A stretch of 64,000 bases of DNA from 40CM-2-70-7 sp035631315 (GCA_035631315.1 DASQIZ010000111.1:1-64000); one strand, 5' to 3'; counted from the first letter of the stretch, positions 49,830 to 58,699 are shown. Notes: generated by a model from the sequence alone, not told the origin. Numbers and translations: made by a program.

Positions 49830-51059
49830 ATGAAAAAGTTCATCCCGCTCGTTTTCGTCGTCGCCGCGGCCGGAGTGGCCGTCGCCGGCTTCCGTGCGCC
49901 TTCGCCTTCGTCCTTCCTCTTTGTCTGGGCCGGCGCCAACGACACCGCATCGGACTTCCTGGCGGTCATCGACGCGGACCCGGCGTCACCGCACTACGGC
50001 GGGGTGGTGGCGTCCCTGCCGGTCGGAGCGGCCGGCACGCACCCGCATCACACGGAAGCGGTGATGCCGGCCGACGGCCACCTCCTCGCCAACGGGTTCC
50101 ATGCGGGGAAGACGTGGCTCTTTGATCTCACCAAGCCGGAAGCGCCCCGGATCATCACATCCTTCGGCGACCTCGCCGGGCTCAGTCATCCGCATACGTA
50201 CGTGCGACTCGCCGACAACACGCTCCTCACGACCTTCCAGTACTCGGCGGGGATGGGCGGGATGGCGATGTACGGCTCGGAAACGACGGGTGGTCTGGTG
50301 CAAATGGACGAGCGGGGTACGGTCATCCGGTCCGGCTCGGCGCGCGACACCACGATTGCGGACCGGCACCTGTTCCCCTACAGCGTGCTCCCCATCCCTG
50401 CGCTCGACGTCGCGGTCTCGACGACAACCAACATGGATCCCGCCGACACGGTCGGAACGGACCAATGGGTTCAGATCTGGCGGCTCTCGGATCTGAAGCT
50501 CAGGAAATCCATCGCACTGCCTCCGGGCCCCGGGGGGAGCGAGAACCAGCTCACGGGTGAGCCATTCCTGCTGCCTGACGGTCATAGCGTCTACATCCAC
50601 ACGTTCCACTGCGGACTCTACCTGCTCCGGGGCGTCGAGACGGCGACGCCGACCGCCGAGCTCGTGAAGACCTTCCCGGGAGTCCCGTGCGGGGTTCCGA
50701 TTCTCACCGGCCACTGGTGGCTCCAGACCGTATCCCGGCAACACGAACTCGTCGCGCTCGACATCTCGGACGCCGAGCATCCTCGCGAGGTGTCGCAGGT
50801 GTCCCTGGGGGACGACGAGACGCCGCATTGGATGGCGATCGATCCAACGGGCCGCCGTCTGGTGGTAAACTCGGGCGGGTACTCGAAGGGGGACCGCCTC
50901 TTCATCGTGAACTTCGATCCCGCGAACGGCGCCCTGTCCGTGGACGAGCGCTTCAAGGATCCGGGTGACGGGAAACCGGGGCTCGATCTCCGTCATCGCA
51001 GCTGGCCGCACGGCTATACGGGTCGGGCCGCGCCGCATGGCGCGGTGTTCTCGCGTTGA
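49830..51059 (+). CDS. exported beta-propeller-like protein, possibly SBP56/methanethiol-oxidase related
   Basis: 409 residues. Signal peptide (MKKFIPLVFVVAAAGVAVAG) then repeated beta segments with HPHHTEAVMPADGHLLANGFHAGKTWLFDL, LSHPHTYVRLADNTLLTTFQY, HTFHCGLYLLRG and PHWMAIDPTGRRLVVNSG. Spaced His/Cys and the propeller-like repeat recall selenium-binding protein 56 (methanethiol oxidase), but the match is partial. An ATG at 49830 follows an AT-rich site (TTAATATG). The next gene starts in its stop (TTGA). Confidence 0.6.
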   Translation: MKKFIPLVFVVAAAGVAVAGFRAPSPSSFLFVWAGANDTASDFLAVIDADPASPHYGGVVASLPVGAAGTHPHHTEAVMPADGHLLANGFHAGKTWLFDLTKPEAPRIITSFGDLAGLSHPHTYVRLADNTLLTTFQYSAGMGGMAMYGSETTGGLVQMDERGTVIRSGSARDTTIADRHLFPYSVLPIPALDVAVSTTTNMDPADTVGTDQWVQIWRLSDLKLRKSIALPPGPGGSENQLTGEPFLLPDGHSVYIHTFHCGLYLLRGVETATPTAELVKTFPGVPCGVPILTGHWWLQTVSRQHELVALDISDAEHPREVSQVSLGDDETPHWMAIDPTGRRLVVNSGGYSKGDRLFIVNFDPANGALSVDERFKDPGDGKPGLDLRHRSWPHGYTGRAAPHGAVFSR

Positions 51060-51487
51060 CCGCTCCGATACGTCCCGCGGTTCCGGTTGCGCGAGTCATG
51101 CGGACCATGCACCTCGCGCTCGTCGGCGGATGCGCGATGGTCGGGGTGGTGTTCGGATTCCTGATCGGGGTTCAACATCTTCCGCCTTTTGTGCCGGCAC
51201 CCATCGCCGGCAACATGCTGGCCCTGGCGGGAGCGGTCTGCATCGCGGTCGGCGGCGGGATCCTGCGCCCCCGGGTGCCGGAGGCGCCGGCGGAACAGGA
51301 GGCTGAGGCCTACTGGACCCTGCCGGGGACGCGAATGGCGGCCCTCCTGTTATGGGCGGTCATCGAGGGGGGAATCCTGTTCGGCTGGGTGGGCATGCTG
51401 GTATCGCACGTCATGCCTCCCGCGTTCGTCGCCATCCTGGGGATCGCCTTCCTCTGGAAGTACCGTCCCGCGTCGCTTCAGACCTGA
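51056..51487 (+). CDS. 143-residue membrane protein
   Basis: Three or four membrane helices (LALVGGCAMVGVVFGFLIGV, AGNMLALAGAVCIAVGGGIL, ALLLWAVIEGGILFGWVGMLV, AFVAILGIAFLWKY). TTG start at 51056 overlaps the preceding TGA. Unrecognised family. Overlaps the DUF1272 gene by one base. Confidence 0.7.
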   Translation: MTAPIRPAVPVARVMRTMHLALVGGCAMVGVVFGFLIGVQHLPPFVPAPIAGNMLALAGAVCIAVGGGILRPRVPEAPAEQEAEAYWTLPGTRMAALLLWAVIEGGILFGWVGMLVSHVMPPAFVAILGIAFLWKYRPASLQT

Positions 51488-51666
51488 TGGCTCTCGAGAT
51501 GCGTACGATCTGCGAGCGGTGCGGCGCGGCCCTCCATGCCGACGGCGCCGCGTTCATCTGTTCCTACGAATGCACGTTCTGTCCCACCTGCACCTCCGAG
51601 ATGAAATCGATCTGCCCGAATTGCGGGGGCGAGCTGCTGCCCAGGCCCCGCAGAGTCGCGACATGA
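51487..51666 (+). CDS. DUF1272 Cys-rich small protein
   Basis: 59 residues, MRTICERCGAALHADGAAFICSYECTFCPTC then ICPNCGGELLPRPRR. The ICSYECTFC and CPNCGGE motifs are diagnostic of DUF1272, zinc-binding proteins of unknown role. ATG 51487 overlaps the previous TGA (TGATG). Confidence 0.9.
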   Translation: MALEMRTICERCGAALHADGAAFICSYECTFCPTCTSEMKSICPNCGGELLPRPRRVAT

Positions 51667-52343
51667 ATTCCATCCTGTCGACGACCGTCACGGGAGTCGT
51701 CAGCGTCGGGGCCGCGCTGTACCTCGTCGGTCAGTGCCGCAAGCCTCACTCGTGGCTCGGCCGGCGCACGCTCAAGGCCATGAATCTCCGGCACTCCGGG
51801 GTTACCGACTGGGGGCTCGGATTCACTCGGGTCAAACCGGATGCCCGGATCCTCGATGTGGGCTGTGGTGGGGGACGAACGATTCAGAAGCTGGCAGGCT
51901 TCGCGCCGCTGGGACACGTCTCCGGCGTCGACTACTCCGGGACGAGCGTCGCCGAAGCGCAAAGGGTGAATGAGTCCGAGATCGCGGCGGGGAAGGTGGA
52001 TGTCCGGCAGTCCTCGGTCTCGCACCTCCCGTTCGGGGACGCGTCATTCGACCTCGTGACCGCGATCGAAACCCACTACTACTGGCCGAACCTGATCGAG
52101 GACCTCCGGGAGGTTCTTCGCGTGCTCAAGCCCGGCGCGTCGCTCGTGCTCATTGCTGAAACGTACAGGGGTCAAGCGGGGACATTCGCGATCGCGCTGC
52201 CGATGGCGCTGCTGCGCGCCAAGTACTTGACGGTCGACCAGCACCGTGAAGCATTCACGGCGGCAGGGTTCGCCGATGTCCAGGTGTCCGTGGAGCGCAA
52301 GAAGGGGTGGATCTGCGCGGTGGGGAAGAAGCCGCTGAAATGA
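51663..52343 (+). CDS. class I SAM-dependent methyltransferase
   Basis: 226 residues. An N-terminal hydrophobic stretch (STTVTGVVSVGAALYLVG) may be a membrane tether. Motif I ARILDVGCGGGRTIQKLAGF, motif II VSGVDYSGTSVAEA, motif IV DASFDLVTAIETHYYWPNL. Methyltransferase-11 type, substrate not predictable. ATGA overlap with DUF1272 and a further overlap with the DUF488 gene. Confidence 0.9.
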   Translation: MNSILSTTVTGVVSVGAALYLVGQCRKPHSWLGRRTLKAMNLRHSGVTDWGLGFTRVKPDARILDVGCGGGRTIQKLAGFAPLGHVSGVDYSGTSVAEAQRVNESEIAAGKVDVRQSSVSHLPFGDASFDLVTAIETHYYWPNLIEDLREVLRVLKPGASLVLIAETYRGQAGTFAIALPMALLRAKYLTVDQHREAFTAAGFADVQVSVERKKGWICAVGKKPLK

Positions 52344-52681
52344 AGATCCGCACCAAGCGGGTCTATGACCCGCCCGTCCCGGCCGATGGCCGCCGGATCC
52401 TGGTGGACCGGCTCTGGGCCCGTGGACTGTCGAAGGCGAAGGCGAAAATCGATTACTGGGCCAGGACCATCGCGCCGTCGACGGCGCTGCGGAAATGGTA
52501 CGGGCACGACCCGGACAAATGGAAAGAATTCCGGAAGCGATACTTTGCCGAGCTCGAGGCGAATCCTGATGTGGCCGAGCTCAAGCAGCAGATGGGGAAG
52601 GGCACCGTGACGCTGCTGTTCAGCTCAAAGGAGATGCGGCTCAACAATGCCGCGGCCCTGCGAGAGTATCTGGAGCAGTGA
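52340..52681 (+). CDS. DUF488 family protein
   Basis: 113 residues: IRTKRVYDPP, GRRILVDRLWARGLSKAKAKIDYWARTIAPSTALRKWYGHDPDKWKEFRKRYFAEL and VTLLFSSKEMRLNNAAALREYL cover the whole family. Cytosolic; DUF488 members have no established function. ATG 52340 overlaps the methyltransferase stop. Confidence 0.93.
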   Translation: MKIRTKRVYDPPVPADGRRILVDRLWARGLSKAKAKIDYWARTIAPSTALRKWYGHDPDKWKEFRKRYFAELEANPDVAELKQQMGKGTVTLLFSSKEMRLNNAAALREYLEQ

Positions 52682-52704
52682 CCCATACCAGAGGAGCGTG
52701 AACG

Positions 52705-53115
52705 ATGATGACGTCCCCGCCGCTCGTGCCCGTGCTGGCCGCTACACTGGTTGTATTCGTCGTCGGCTGGCTCTGGTACAGCCCGCTGCTCTTCTACAAG
52801 CCGTGGATGCAGCTCCGCGGCAACGACCCCGCCGCCGCCATGACCGGCAAGATGCCCATGGGCAAGCTGGTCGTGGAGCTGGTCCGCTGCTTCGCGTTCA
52901 GCTACCTCGTGGCCCACCTCGTGGTCTACAACGAGGTCCATCACGTCACGAGCGCGATTCACTACGGTCTCTTCTACTGGGTGACGTTCCCCGTGATCAT
53001 GTTGGTCGGGACGGTCACCTGGGAAGACTTGAATTGGAAGGTCGCGGCAATTCACGCTGGCGAGTATCTGGTCAAACTGCTCCTGATTCCGATCATCATC
53101 GTCGTGATGCAGTAG
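52705..53115 (+). CDS. DUF1761 membrane protein
   Basis: 136 residues, four membrane helices. VFVVGWLWYSPLLFYKPWMQLRG is the DUF1761 opening, and GLFYWVTFPVIMLVGTVTWEDLNWKVAAIHAGEYLVKLLLI the closing half. Function unknown. AGGAGCGTGAACG precedes the ATG. Stands 23 bases after DUF488, probably co-transcribed. Confidence 0.9.
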   Translation: MMTSPPLVPVLAATLVVFVVGWLWYSPLLFYKPWMQLRGNDPAAAMTGKMPMGKLVVELVRCFAFSYLVAHLVVYNEVHHVTSAIHYGLFYWVTFPVIMLVGTVTWEDLNWKVAAIHAGEYLVKLLLIPIIIVVMQ

Positions 53116-53224
53116 GAAGAGGTGGGGGATGGGGGTTTCGCCGGTCCGTTCCGAGCAACCACGCCGGGGAGTGCGTAACCCACCGGGTGGCTCTCTCGAA
53201 ACCAGCTTTCATAAAGGACCTGAC

Positions 53225-53983
53225 ATGACCGTCCGGATTCCGCTGTACGGCGTGACCCTCCTTCTCCTCACCGCCGCGTGCGCGTCCAGCACCGCCACCG
53301 TCGACCGCTCGTCCATCTACCTGAGCGCGGCGCCCGCTCCCCAGGGTCGCGTCTGTCACGCCGCCCCCAACCCGCCCACGCTCCCCGGCGCCGACGCCGT
53401 GATCGACTCAGGCATCGTGGTGCGTGGTGTGAAGCCGGGTGCGGGAGAGCCTTCGGGCTACGACCTGTTCTCGCTTCAGTTCGACAATCAGGGCCATATC
53501 GTGGCGTTCCACACGATCGAGTCCACTCTTCCGGCGGAGCGGAAGGCCGCCATCGAGCAGCTGACGTTGAACCGGGTCCGGGTTCAATCCCCCGGAGAAC
53601 CCTGGTCCATCCGGTTGAAAGTCACCAGCGATACCACGCCGCGGCTCCAGGTGGGCCGCTCGGAGTTGTGTCCGGCGGTCCTGCAGGGTGACCTGGACCT
53701 CAGCAGCAACGCCAATTCGGCCGTCGGCGGAAGCAGCAGCCGCGGCCGGGGGCGGGGAGCGCCGGCGGCGTCGAGCAGCTCCCCGCAGACCGCCATGCCG
53801 CATTTCTCTGCGCTCGTCGACACCACGGGACATCTGCTCGATCTCAAGCTGACCCAGAGCTCCGGCCAGACCGACATCGACCAGAGAGCCGAGAACGGGC
53901 TTCGGGACAGAGGATTCCGTCCCACCCTTCTCGACGGCGTGCCGATCATCGCCTGGACGCGGTGGCCGCTGCCGGGGCAATAG
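53225..53983 (+). CDS. TonB-C-like lipoprotein
   Basis: 252 residues. Lipoprotein signal with lipobox LTAAC; a central domain with VVRGVKPGAGEPSGYDLFSLQFDNQGHIVAFHTIES, a Ser/Arg/Gly-rich linker (SSSRGRGRGAPAASSSSP), then a TonB C-terminal-like module (HFSALVDTTGHLLDLKLTQSSGQTDIDQRAENGLRDRGFRPTLLDGVPIIAW). AAAGGACCTGAC precedes ATG 53225. Probably outer-membrane-facing; role unknown. Confidence 0.75.
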   Translation: MTVRIPLYGVTLLLLTAACASSTATVDRSSIYLSAAPAPQGRVCHAAPNPPTLPGADAVIDSGIVVRGVKPGAGEPSGYDLFSLQFDNQGHIVAFHTIESTLPAERKAAIEQLTLNRVRVQSPGEPWSIRLKVTSDTTPRLQVGRSELCPAVLQGDLDLSSNANSAVGGSSSRGRGRGAPAASSSSPQTAMPHFSALVDTTGHLLDLKLTQSSGQTDIDQRAENGLRDRGFRPTLLDGVPIIAWTRWPLPGQ

Positions 53984-53988
53984 CATCG

Positions 53989-54789
53989 ATGCGGGCCTTT
54001 CTCGTCGCACTCGTAACCGTGGGCGCCGGGAGGGCCCGCGCGCAGGTTCCAGATCCAGTCCCGGCGCACGACACGTTCACGGTCGCCTCACACACGCTGG
54101 GCGAATCACGCCTGATCAACGTCCACCTGCCCGCGACCTACTCAGCCGCTACGACGGTGCACTTCCCGGTGCTCTACATGCCCGACGGCGGCATCGACGA
54201 GGATTTCCCGCACGTCGTGAACACGGTGGATTCCCTGATCGCCCTCCACCTGATCAGGCCCGTGATCGTCGTGGGGATCCCCAACACCGAGCGCCGACGG
54301 GACCTGACGGGACCGACGCGCATTCACTCTGACAGCGCCATCGCTCCCCATGTCGGTGGCTCCGCGGCATTTCGAAAATTCATCGCGACCGAGCTGATGC
54401 CGGCGATCGGGGCGCGCTACCGAGTCACCGACGAGCGCTCGATCGTCGGCGAATCGCTCGCGGGTCTCTTCGTCGTCGAGACGTTCCTGGTCGAGCCCCG
54501 GCTCTTCAACCATTACGTCGCGCTCGATCCTTCCCTCTGGTGGAACAACGGCGGCCTGGTCGATTCGGCGCCCCGGTTGCTGGCGGGGCGGGACACCACG
54601 CCGCGTTCGCTCTTCCTCGCGAGCTCGTCCCAGCCCGACATCGCTACGGGCACTCAGCACCTCGCGCGGCTGCTCGACGCCATCCCACCCGGTCAGCTCA
54701 CCTGGGTCTGCACGCCGAGGCCCGATCTCACGCATGCCACGATCTTCCGGGGAGTTGGCCCGGGGGCCTTAGCGTTCGCCCTGAAGTAG
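53989..54789 (+). CDS. exported esterase (esterase D/IroE type)
   Basis: 266 residues. Signal peptide to GRARAQ. VHFPVLYMPDGGIDEDFPHVV and VIVVGIPNTERRRDLTGP match the oxyanion side; nucleophile Ser in SIVGESLAGLFVVE; C-terminal His in DLTHATIF. Typical of the putative-esterase family acting on small esters or ferric siderophores. ATG 53989 lies five bases after the previous stop. Confidence 0.88.
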   Translation: MRAFLVALVTVGAGRARAQVPDPVPAHDTFTVASHTLGESRLINVHLPATYSAATTVHFPVLYMPDGGIDEDFPHVVNTVDSLIALHLIRPVIVVGIPNTERRRDLTGPTRIHSDSAIAPHVGGSAAFRKFIATELMPAIGARYRVTDERSIVGESLAGLFVVETFLVEPRLFNHYVALDPSLWWNNGGLVDSAPRLLAGRDTTPRSLFLASSSQPDIATGTQHLARLLDAIPPGQLTWVCTPRPDLTHATIFRGVGPGALAFALK

Positions 54790-54799
54790 GAGGGGATCC

Positions 54800-55177
54800 A
54801 TGAAATCATACATCGTCTGCCCCGTCGCGTGCGTTCTGCTCATCCCCATGCTGCTTCACGCACAACGACTGGAACCCGTACCCGTCTCGTTCCGGGCGTC
54901 CCAGGCCCTGCGGGTGCCCTCGAATGCGCCTGAGCTCGTCCAGCGCGGCAATCACGGCGCCGAGGGCGCGCTCATTGGGGGCGTGGCGTTGGGAATATTC
55001 GGCTACTGGGTGGCGAGTAAGGGCTGCCAGGCAAGCTCGGTGCCGGTCGCTCCTGGTTCATCCTACGTGAGCTGTACGACCGGGACGAAGCTTGCCTTCG
55101 GTGGCGCAACCGGACTGCTGGGTGCGGGGCTGGGGTACCTCATCGGCACCGGCTACCCGAAGTACGTCGAGCAATGA
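54800..55177 (+). CDS. 125-residue exported glycine-zipper-like protein
   Basis: Signal peptide (to LLHAQ), then a Gly-rich hydrophobic pair of helices: EGALIGGVALGIFGYWVASKG and FGGATGLLGAGLGYLIGTGYP, with a Cys pair between (GCQASSV, YVSCTTG). Glycine-zipper-like membrane insertion inferred. AGGAGGGG precedes the ATG. ATGA overlap with the acetyltransferase gene. Confidence 0.7.
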   Translation: MKSYIVCPVACVLLIPMLLHAQRLEPVPVSFRASQALRVPSNAPELVQRGNHGAEGALIGGVALGIFGYWVASKGCQASSVPVAPGSSYVSCTTGTKLAFGGATGLLGAGLGYLIGTGYPKYVEQ

Positions 55178-55701
55178 CCATCGAGCTGCAGCCGACGCTC
55201 ACCGGCACGCTGCTGGAGATGCGCCCGCTGCGGGCGGATGACTGGGAAGCGCTGTACGCGTTGGCCAGTGACCCTCTCATCTGGGAGCAGCACCCCGATC
55301 GCGGGCGCTGGCGGGAGACGCGGTTTCGCGAGGTATTTCGTGAGGGGATGGAGTCGGGGGGCGCGCTCGTCGCGGTCGACCGCCAGACCGGGAAGCCGAT
55401 CGGCTTTACCCGCTATCATGATTACAACCCCGAAGGGCCCGCCATCGAGATCGGATGGACCTTTCTGGCCCGCTCGCATTGGGGCGGGAAGTACAACTCG
55501 GAGATGAAGGACCTGATGATCCGGCACGCGTTCAAATTCGTGAAGACCGTCGCCTTTTCGGCGGGAACAGACAACATGCGGTCACGAAAGGCCATCGAGA
55601 AACTCGGCGCGGTGCCGGTGGGGACGAAGACGAACACCAACGGCGGCGAAAGCGTGGTGTATCATCTCACACCGGAGACGTACAAGCGATATGGGGCGTA
55701 G
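55174..55701 (+). CDS. GNAT acetyltransferase, RimJ/RimL type
   Basis: 175 residues. LLEMRPLRADDWEALYALASDPLIWEQHPD, the acceptor loop, the EIGWTFLARSHWGGKYNSEMKDLMIRHAF acetyl-CoA segment and FSAGTDNMRSRKAIEKLGAVPVG are the RimJ/RimL layout. Substrate may be a protein N-terminus or a small amine. Start overlaps the previous gene (ATGA). Confidence 0.9.
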   Translation: MTIELQPTLTGTLLEMRPLRADDWEALYALASDPLIWEQHPDRGRWRETRFREVFREGMESGGALVAVDRQTGKPIGFTRYHDYNPEGPAIEIGWTFLARSHWGGKYNSEMKDLMIRHAFKFVKTVAFSAGTDNMRSRKAIEKLGAVPVGTKTNTNGGESVVYHLTPETYKRYGA

Positions 55702-55727
55702 CTCCCCGGATGCCGGCGCGACGATGT

Positions 55728-55815
55728 CGCGGCTCGGCAGGAGCCCGTAAACGGGCGTTCCTGGATTAGTCGCGTCGCGACACACGTCGAGCCGCGCGTT
55801 CACGCGCGCCGGCTG
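55728..55815. repeat. REPIN-like inverted pair of REP repeats
   Basis: CGCGGCTCGGC (55728-55738) is matched, inverted with one mismatch, by TCGAGCCGCG (55787-55796), which runs into the palindrome CGCGCGTTCACGCGCG and ends in CCGGC. An inner hairpin GCCCG TAAA CGGGC and a TGTCGCG/CGCGACA pair lie between. Both end motifs recur beside the RAYT remnant near 62.1-62.5 kb. No gene lies here (55702-55864). Confidence 0.7.
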
Positions 55816-55864
55816 GATGCTGCCCAGTTGACCCCCGGCAAGGTGTCGCTACGCTTCTAGCCCT

Positions 55865-57088
55865 GTGAACGGGCTCTCGAAACAATCCGCCGGAAGGCTC
55901 GGAGTGAGGCTCGCGCTGCCCGAAGCGCCACTCCTCCTCGGCACCATCCTCCTGGTGCACCTGCCGTCGCTGCATACCCTCCTCATCTCCTTCGGCAAGT
56001 TCTACCCGGTTGCCGCATTCGCCCTTGGCCTCTTCCTGGCTCTGCGCTACCAGCGGGCCCGCCTGCTGTTCTGTCTGCTGGTGCTGGCACTCGCCGCGTG
56101 GGGACCGCTCGCCGCCAAACTCGACGGTCGCCCGATGGTGTTCGCGGCGGCGGGCTTGCTCATTCCTCTCAATCTCCTGGTGCTGGCTCTGCTCCCCGAC
56201 CGCGGCTTCTTCACGGTGTCAGGCTGGCGCAAGTGGGGCGTGATTGTCGGCGAAGCGCTCTTGGTGGCGACTCTCGCGAAGACGGGACCTTCGGCGGGGG
56301 ATGCGGTCTTCCGGGCCAGCCTCCTGGCACCTGGCATCGTCGATTTCATCGGCCTGCCCGCGCCCGCCATTCTGGCTTTCGTGCTGGCGTTCGCGATGCT
56401 CGCGGTTCTCACCATCCGCGAGCCCGATGGTCCGGGGCGTGGGGCGCTCTGGGGACTCGTGGCGTGCGCCATCGCCCTCACGATGGGGAAGCCGGGGGTC
56501 GCGGCCACCGTGGCGTTCTCCAGCGCCGCGGTCGTGTTTTCCGTCGCCGTCATCGAGACGTCGTACCACCAGGTGTACCACGACGCGCTGACGGGGTTGC
56601 CCGGACGGCGCGCACTCGACGAAGCCCTGCTGCGGCTCGGCGACCAGTACGTCGTGGCCATGGTCGATGTGGACCATTTCAAGAAGTTCAACGACACATT
56701 CGGGCACGACGTCGGAGACGAAGTGCTTCGGATGGTGGCAGCCCGGCTCGCGACGGTCGAGCGCGGCGGGAAGGCGTATCGCTACGGCGGCGAGGAGTTC
56801 TCGATCCTGTTCTCCGGGGTCACCGCCGCTCAGGCCACGCCGGCGCTGGAGGCTGTGCGAGCAGCGGTGGCCGACTCGGAGTTCACGGTCCGGAAGCGGC
56901 TCCGCCCACGGAAGAAGCCGAACCCGCTGCCCGTGCGCGAGCGCTCACGCCATTCGCCGATCACCGTCTCGATTGGTGTGGCCGGGCCGGGTGGGAGAAA
57001 CAAGACGCCCGATCAGGTGCTGCAGGCAGCTGACCGGGCGCTCTATCAGGCTAAGGAGCAGGGCAGAAACCGGGTGGTTGGCGCCTAG
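55865..57088 (+). CDS. membrane diguanylate cyclase (GGDEF)
   Basis: 407 residues. Seven or eight N-terminal membrane helices form an uncharacterised sensor, then a GGDEF domain (about 235-405) with DALTGLPGRRAL, MVDVDHFKKFNDTFGHDVGDEVL and the active-site motif GGEEF. It should make cyclic di-GMP. No RxxD inhibitory site was seen four residues before the motif at the usual spacing. A basic insertion (RKRLRPRKKPNPLPVRERSRH) near the end is common in this subgroup. GTG start at 55865. Confidence 0.92.
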   Translation: MNGLSKQSAGRLGVRLALPEAPLLLGTILLVHLPSLHTLLISFGKFYPVAAFALGLFLALRYQRARLLFCLLVLALAAWGPLAAKLDGRPMVFAAAGLLIPLNLLVLALLPDRGFFTVSGWRKWGVIVGEALLVATLAKTGPSAGDAVFRASLLAPGIVDFIGLPAPAILAFVLAFAMLAVLTIREPDGPGRGALWGLVACAIALTMGKPGVAATVAFSSAAVVFSVAVIETSYHQVYHDALTGLPGRRALDEALLRLGDQYVVAMVDVDHFKKFNDTFGHDVGDEVLRMVAARLATVERGGKAYRYGGEEFSILFSGVTAAQATPALEAVRAAVADSEFTVRKRLRPRKKPNPLPVRERSRHSPITVSIGVAGPGGRNKTPDQVLQAADRALYQAKEQGRNRVVGA

Positions 57089-58434
57089 TTCCGCCCCGGC
57101 ATCGGGAACGCGATGACGCTCTCCTGCCCGGTCTTCGAGACCGACGCCACACCGAAGTACGAGTCGTCGAGGGTCATCTTCGAGAATACCGTTTCGGTGC
57201 TGTCCCCCACCCACCGGGAATTGGTCCAAGTAGGTGACGTGGTCGCTCGCCAGTAGACGCGATACCCCGTCGCGCCGGGGACCGGCTTCCAATGCACGTG
57301 TGTCGAGACGCCCTCGAATCGCGCCACCGTGGCCGAATCGGGTGGCGCGGGCGCCCAGGCGAGTGAGGCCAGGGACGCCGCGTTCAGCGCGGCCACGTGC
57401 GCCGTGAACCCGAAATCGACGGAGTCGGGCACATCTCCGTAGAAGACGCCATTCTCGACCCGCGGCGTCTGGTGCTGACGATTGTAGTTCTCGTTCGGCT
57501 CGGTGAAACGGACGCCGGGGAACCCCTCCCGATTGAAGGCGATGTGGTCACCGCCCCGGCCGTACCGGTCCTGCCGGTACACCAGCATGACGTGGAATTT
57601 CGGGAAGTACTCGGCGTCGACCCGGTCGATGTAGCGGGCGAGTTGCCGTGAGGGACCGTCTTCCTCGCCGCCGACCGAGCGCATACGGGCCAGGTCCTGC
57701 AGCGTCGTGCCGGACGCGGGACTCTCCGAGAAGATGCGGACCACGGTCGGATCATCCACGCCGTTCAGGCCCCGGCCTCCACCCACGATGTCGTTATTCA
57801 GGTCCCCCTCGACGTTCCATCCCCGCGCCTTCGCGGCTTGGGCCAGGATGCCGCCACCGAGCAGTCCCTGCTCTTCGCCGGCGAGGGCCGAAAACACGAT
57901 CGTCGCATTGAATTTGTACTTGGAGAGGATTCTGGCGGCCTCGATCACGGCTGCGGTCCCCGAGCCATCGTCATCCGCCCCGGGGGCGGCGACGGTGTCG
58001 TCCTGATCGTCGGAGGGCCGTGAGTCGTAGTGCCCCGTCATCACGAGGTAGCGCCCCGAATCACTTTGGCCTTTGAGCACGGCGACGACGTCCACCACGT
58101 TCGTCGGCCTGGGCACCCGGGGGCGGGGCGGTACGATGTCGGAGACGTAGGAAACCTCGAGGCATCCGCCGCAGGCCTTGGAGATCGAGTCGAACTGTGC
58201 GTGAATCCAGCGGCGCGCGGCGCCGATCCCCGTGGTCTGCGAGAGCGTGTCGGAAATCGTGTTCCGCGTGTGAAAGGCGACGAGCGTGCGGATGGTGTGT
58301 TCGACGTTCTTCGCGACGCCGGCTTCGGCGATCTGTGCGACTCGGGAGTCGTGCGCCGGTGGTGCTTGTGCCGCGAGGAATGCCGGGGCGAACAGCGCGA
58401 GAAGCGTAACAGTCGTGTGACGTGACGGACTCAC
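57085..58434 (-). CDS. exported M28-family aminopeptidase with fibronectin-type tail
   Basis: 449 residues. Signal peptide (LLALFAPAFLAAQ). M28 zinc motifs: MTGHYDSRPSDDQDD, PGADDDGSGTAAV, SALAGEEQGLLGG, LNNDIVGG and GGDHIAFNREGFPGVRF. The last 90 residues (VHWKPVPGATGYRVYWRATTSPTWTNS) look like a fibronectin-like fold. GTG 58434 is chosen as it directly precedes the signal; the frame open to 58953 has no coding sense. A strong terminator lies 28 bases upstream of this start. Confidence 0.92.
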   Translation of the reverse strand: MSPSRHTTVTLLALFAPAFLAAQAPPAHDSRVAQIAEAGVAKNVEHTIRTLVAFHTRNTISDTLSQTTGIGAARRWIHAQFDSISKACGGCLEVSYVSDIVPPRPRVPRPTNVVDVVAVLKGQSDSGRYLVMTGHYDSRPSDDQDDTVAAPGADDDGSGTAAVIEAARILSKYKFNATIVFSALAGEEQGLLGGGILAQAAKARGWNVEGDLNNDIVGGGRGLNGVDDPTVVRIFSESPASGTTLQDLARMRSVGGEEDGPSRQLARYIDRVDAEYFPKFHVMLVYRQDRYGRGGDHIAFNREGFPGVRFTEPNENYNRQHQTPRVENGVFYGDVPDSVDFGFTAHVAALNAASLASLAWAPAPPDSATVARFEGVSTHVHWKPVPGATGYRVYWRATTSPTWTNSRWVGDSTETVFSKMTLDDSYFGVASVSKTGQESVIAFPMPGRN

Positions 58435-58461
58435 AAGAGGCGCTCCGGGGAAGGCGGGCGG

Positions 58462-58490
58462 AAAAAAGGGAGGGGCTTGGTGCCCCTCCC
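58462..58490 (-). terminator. intrinsic terminator in the leader of the M28 gene
   Basis: Leftward: GGGAGGGGC (58490-58482 complement) loops through five bases back on GCCCCTCCC and is followed by six T (58467-58462). No leftward gene lies upstream, so it must end a short transcript or act as an attenuator. Confidence 0.85.
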
Positions 58491-58640
58491 GTACGGCGAA
58501 GTGTGACGGCAGTCCTATCGTGCAGTCCGATTCCTGATCCCGCAAGAGTGGTATGTCGTGCTCATGTCCGAAAACCGTTGCGTGGGCGATACGCCCGTGA
58601 CGGGTCTCACGAAGGGACAGGTCGGGCGTTTGTGATGTAA
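58462..58640 (-). ncRNA. candidate leader or small RNA ending at the terminator
   Basis: About 180 bases on the minus strand between the divergent membrane-protein gene and the terminator. They include a GGGCGTATCGCCC hairpin. The promoter was not clearly read. Supported mainly by the terminator that has no other gene to serve. Confidence 0.4.
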
Positions 58641-58699
58641 ATCGCTTGAACTCACTGGGTCCGAGGGGTACCCTGTGCTCACTTCGAATCGAGGTGAGT

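Noticed and set aside
58500..58640. Cyclic-di-GMP (GEMM) riboswitch next to the GGDEF gene
   Set aside because: The leader lacks the conserved GEMM-I core that I could compare, so only an unclassified leader is reported.
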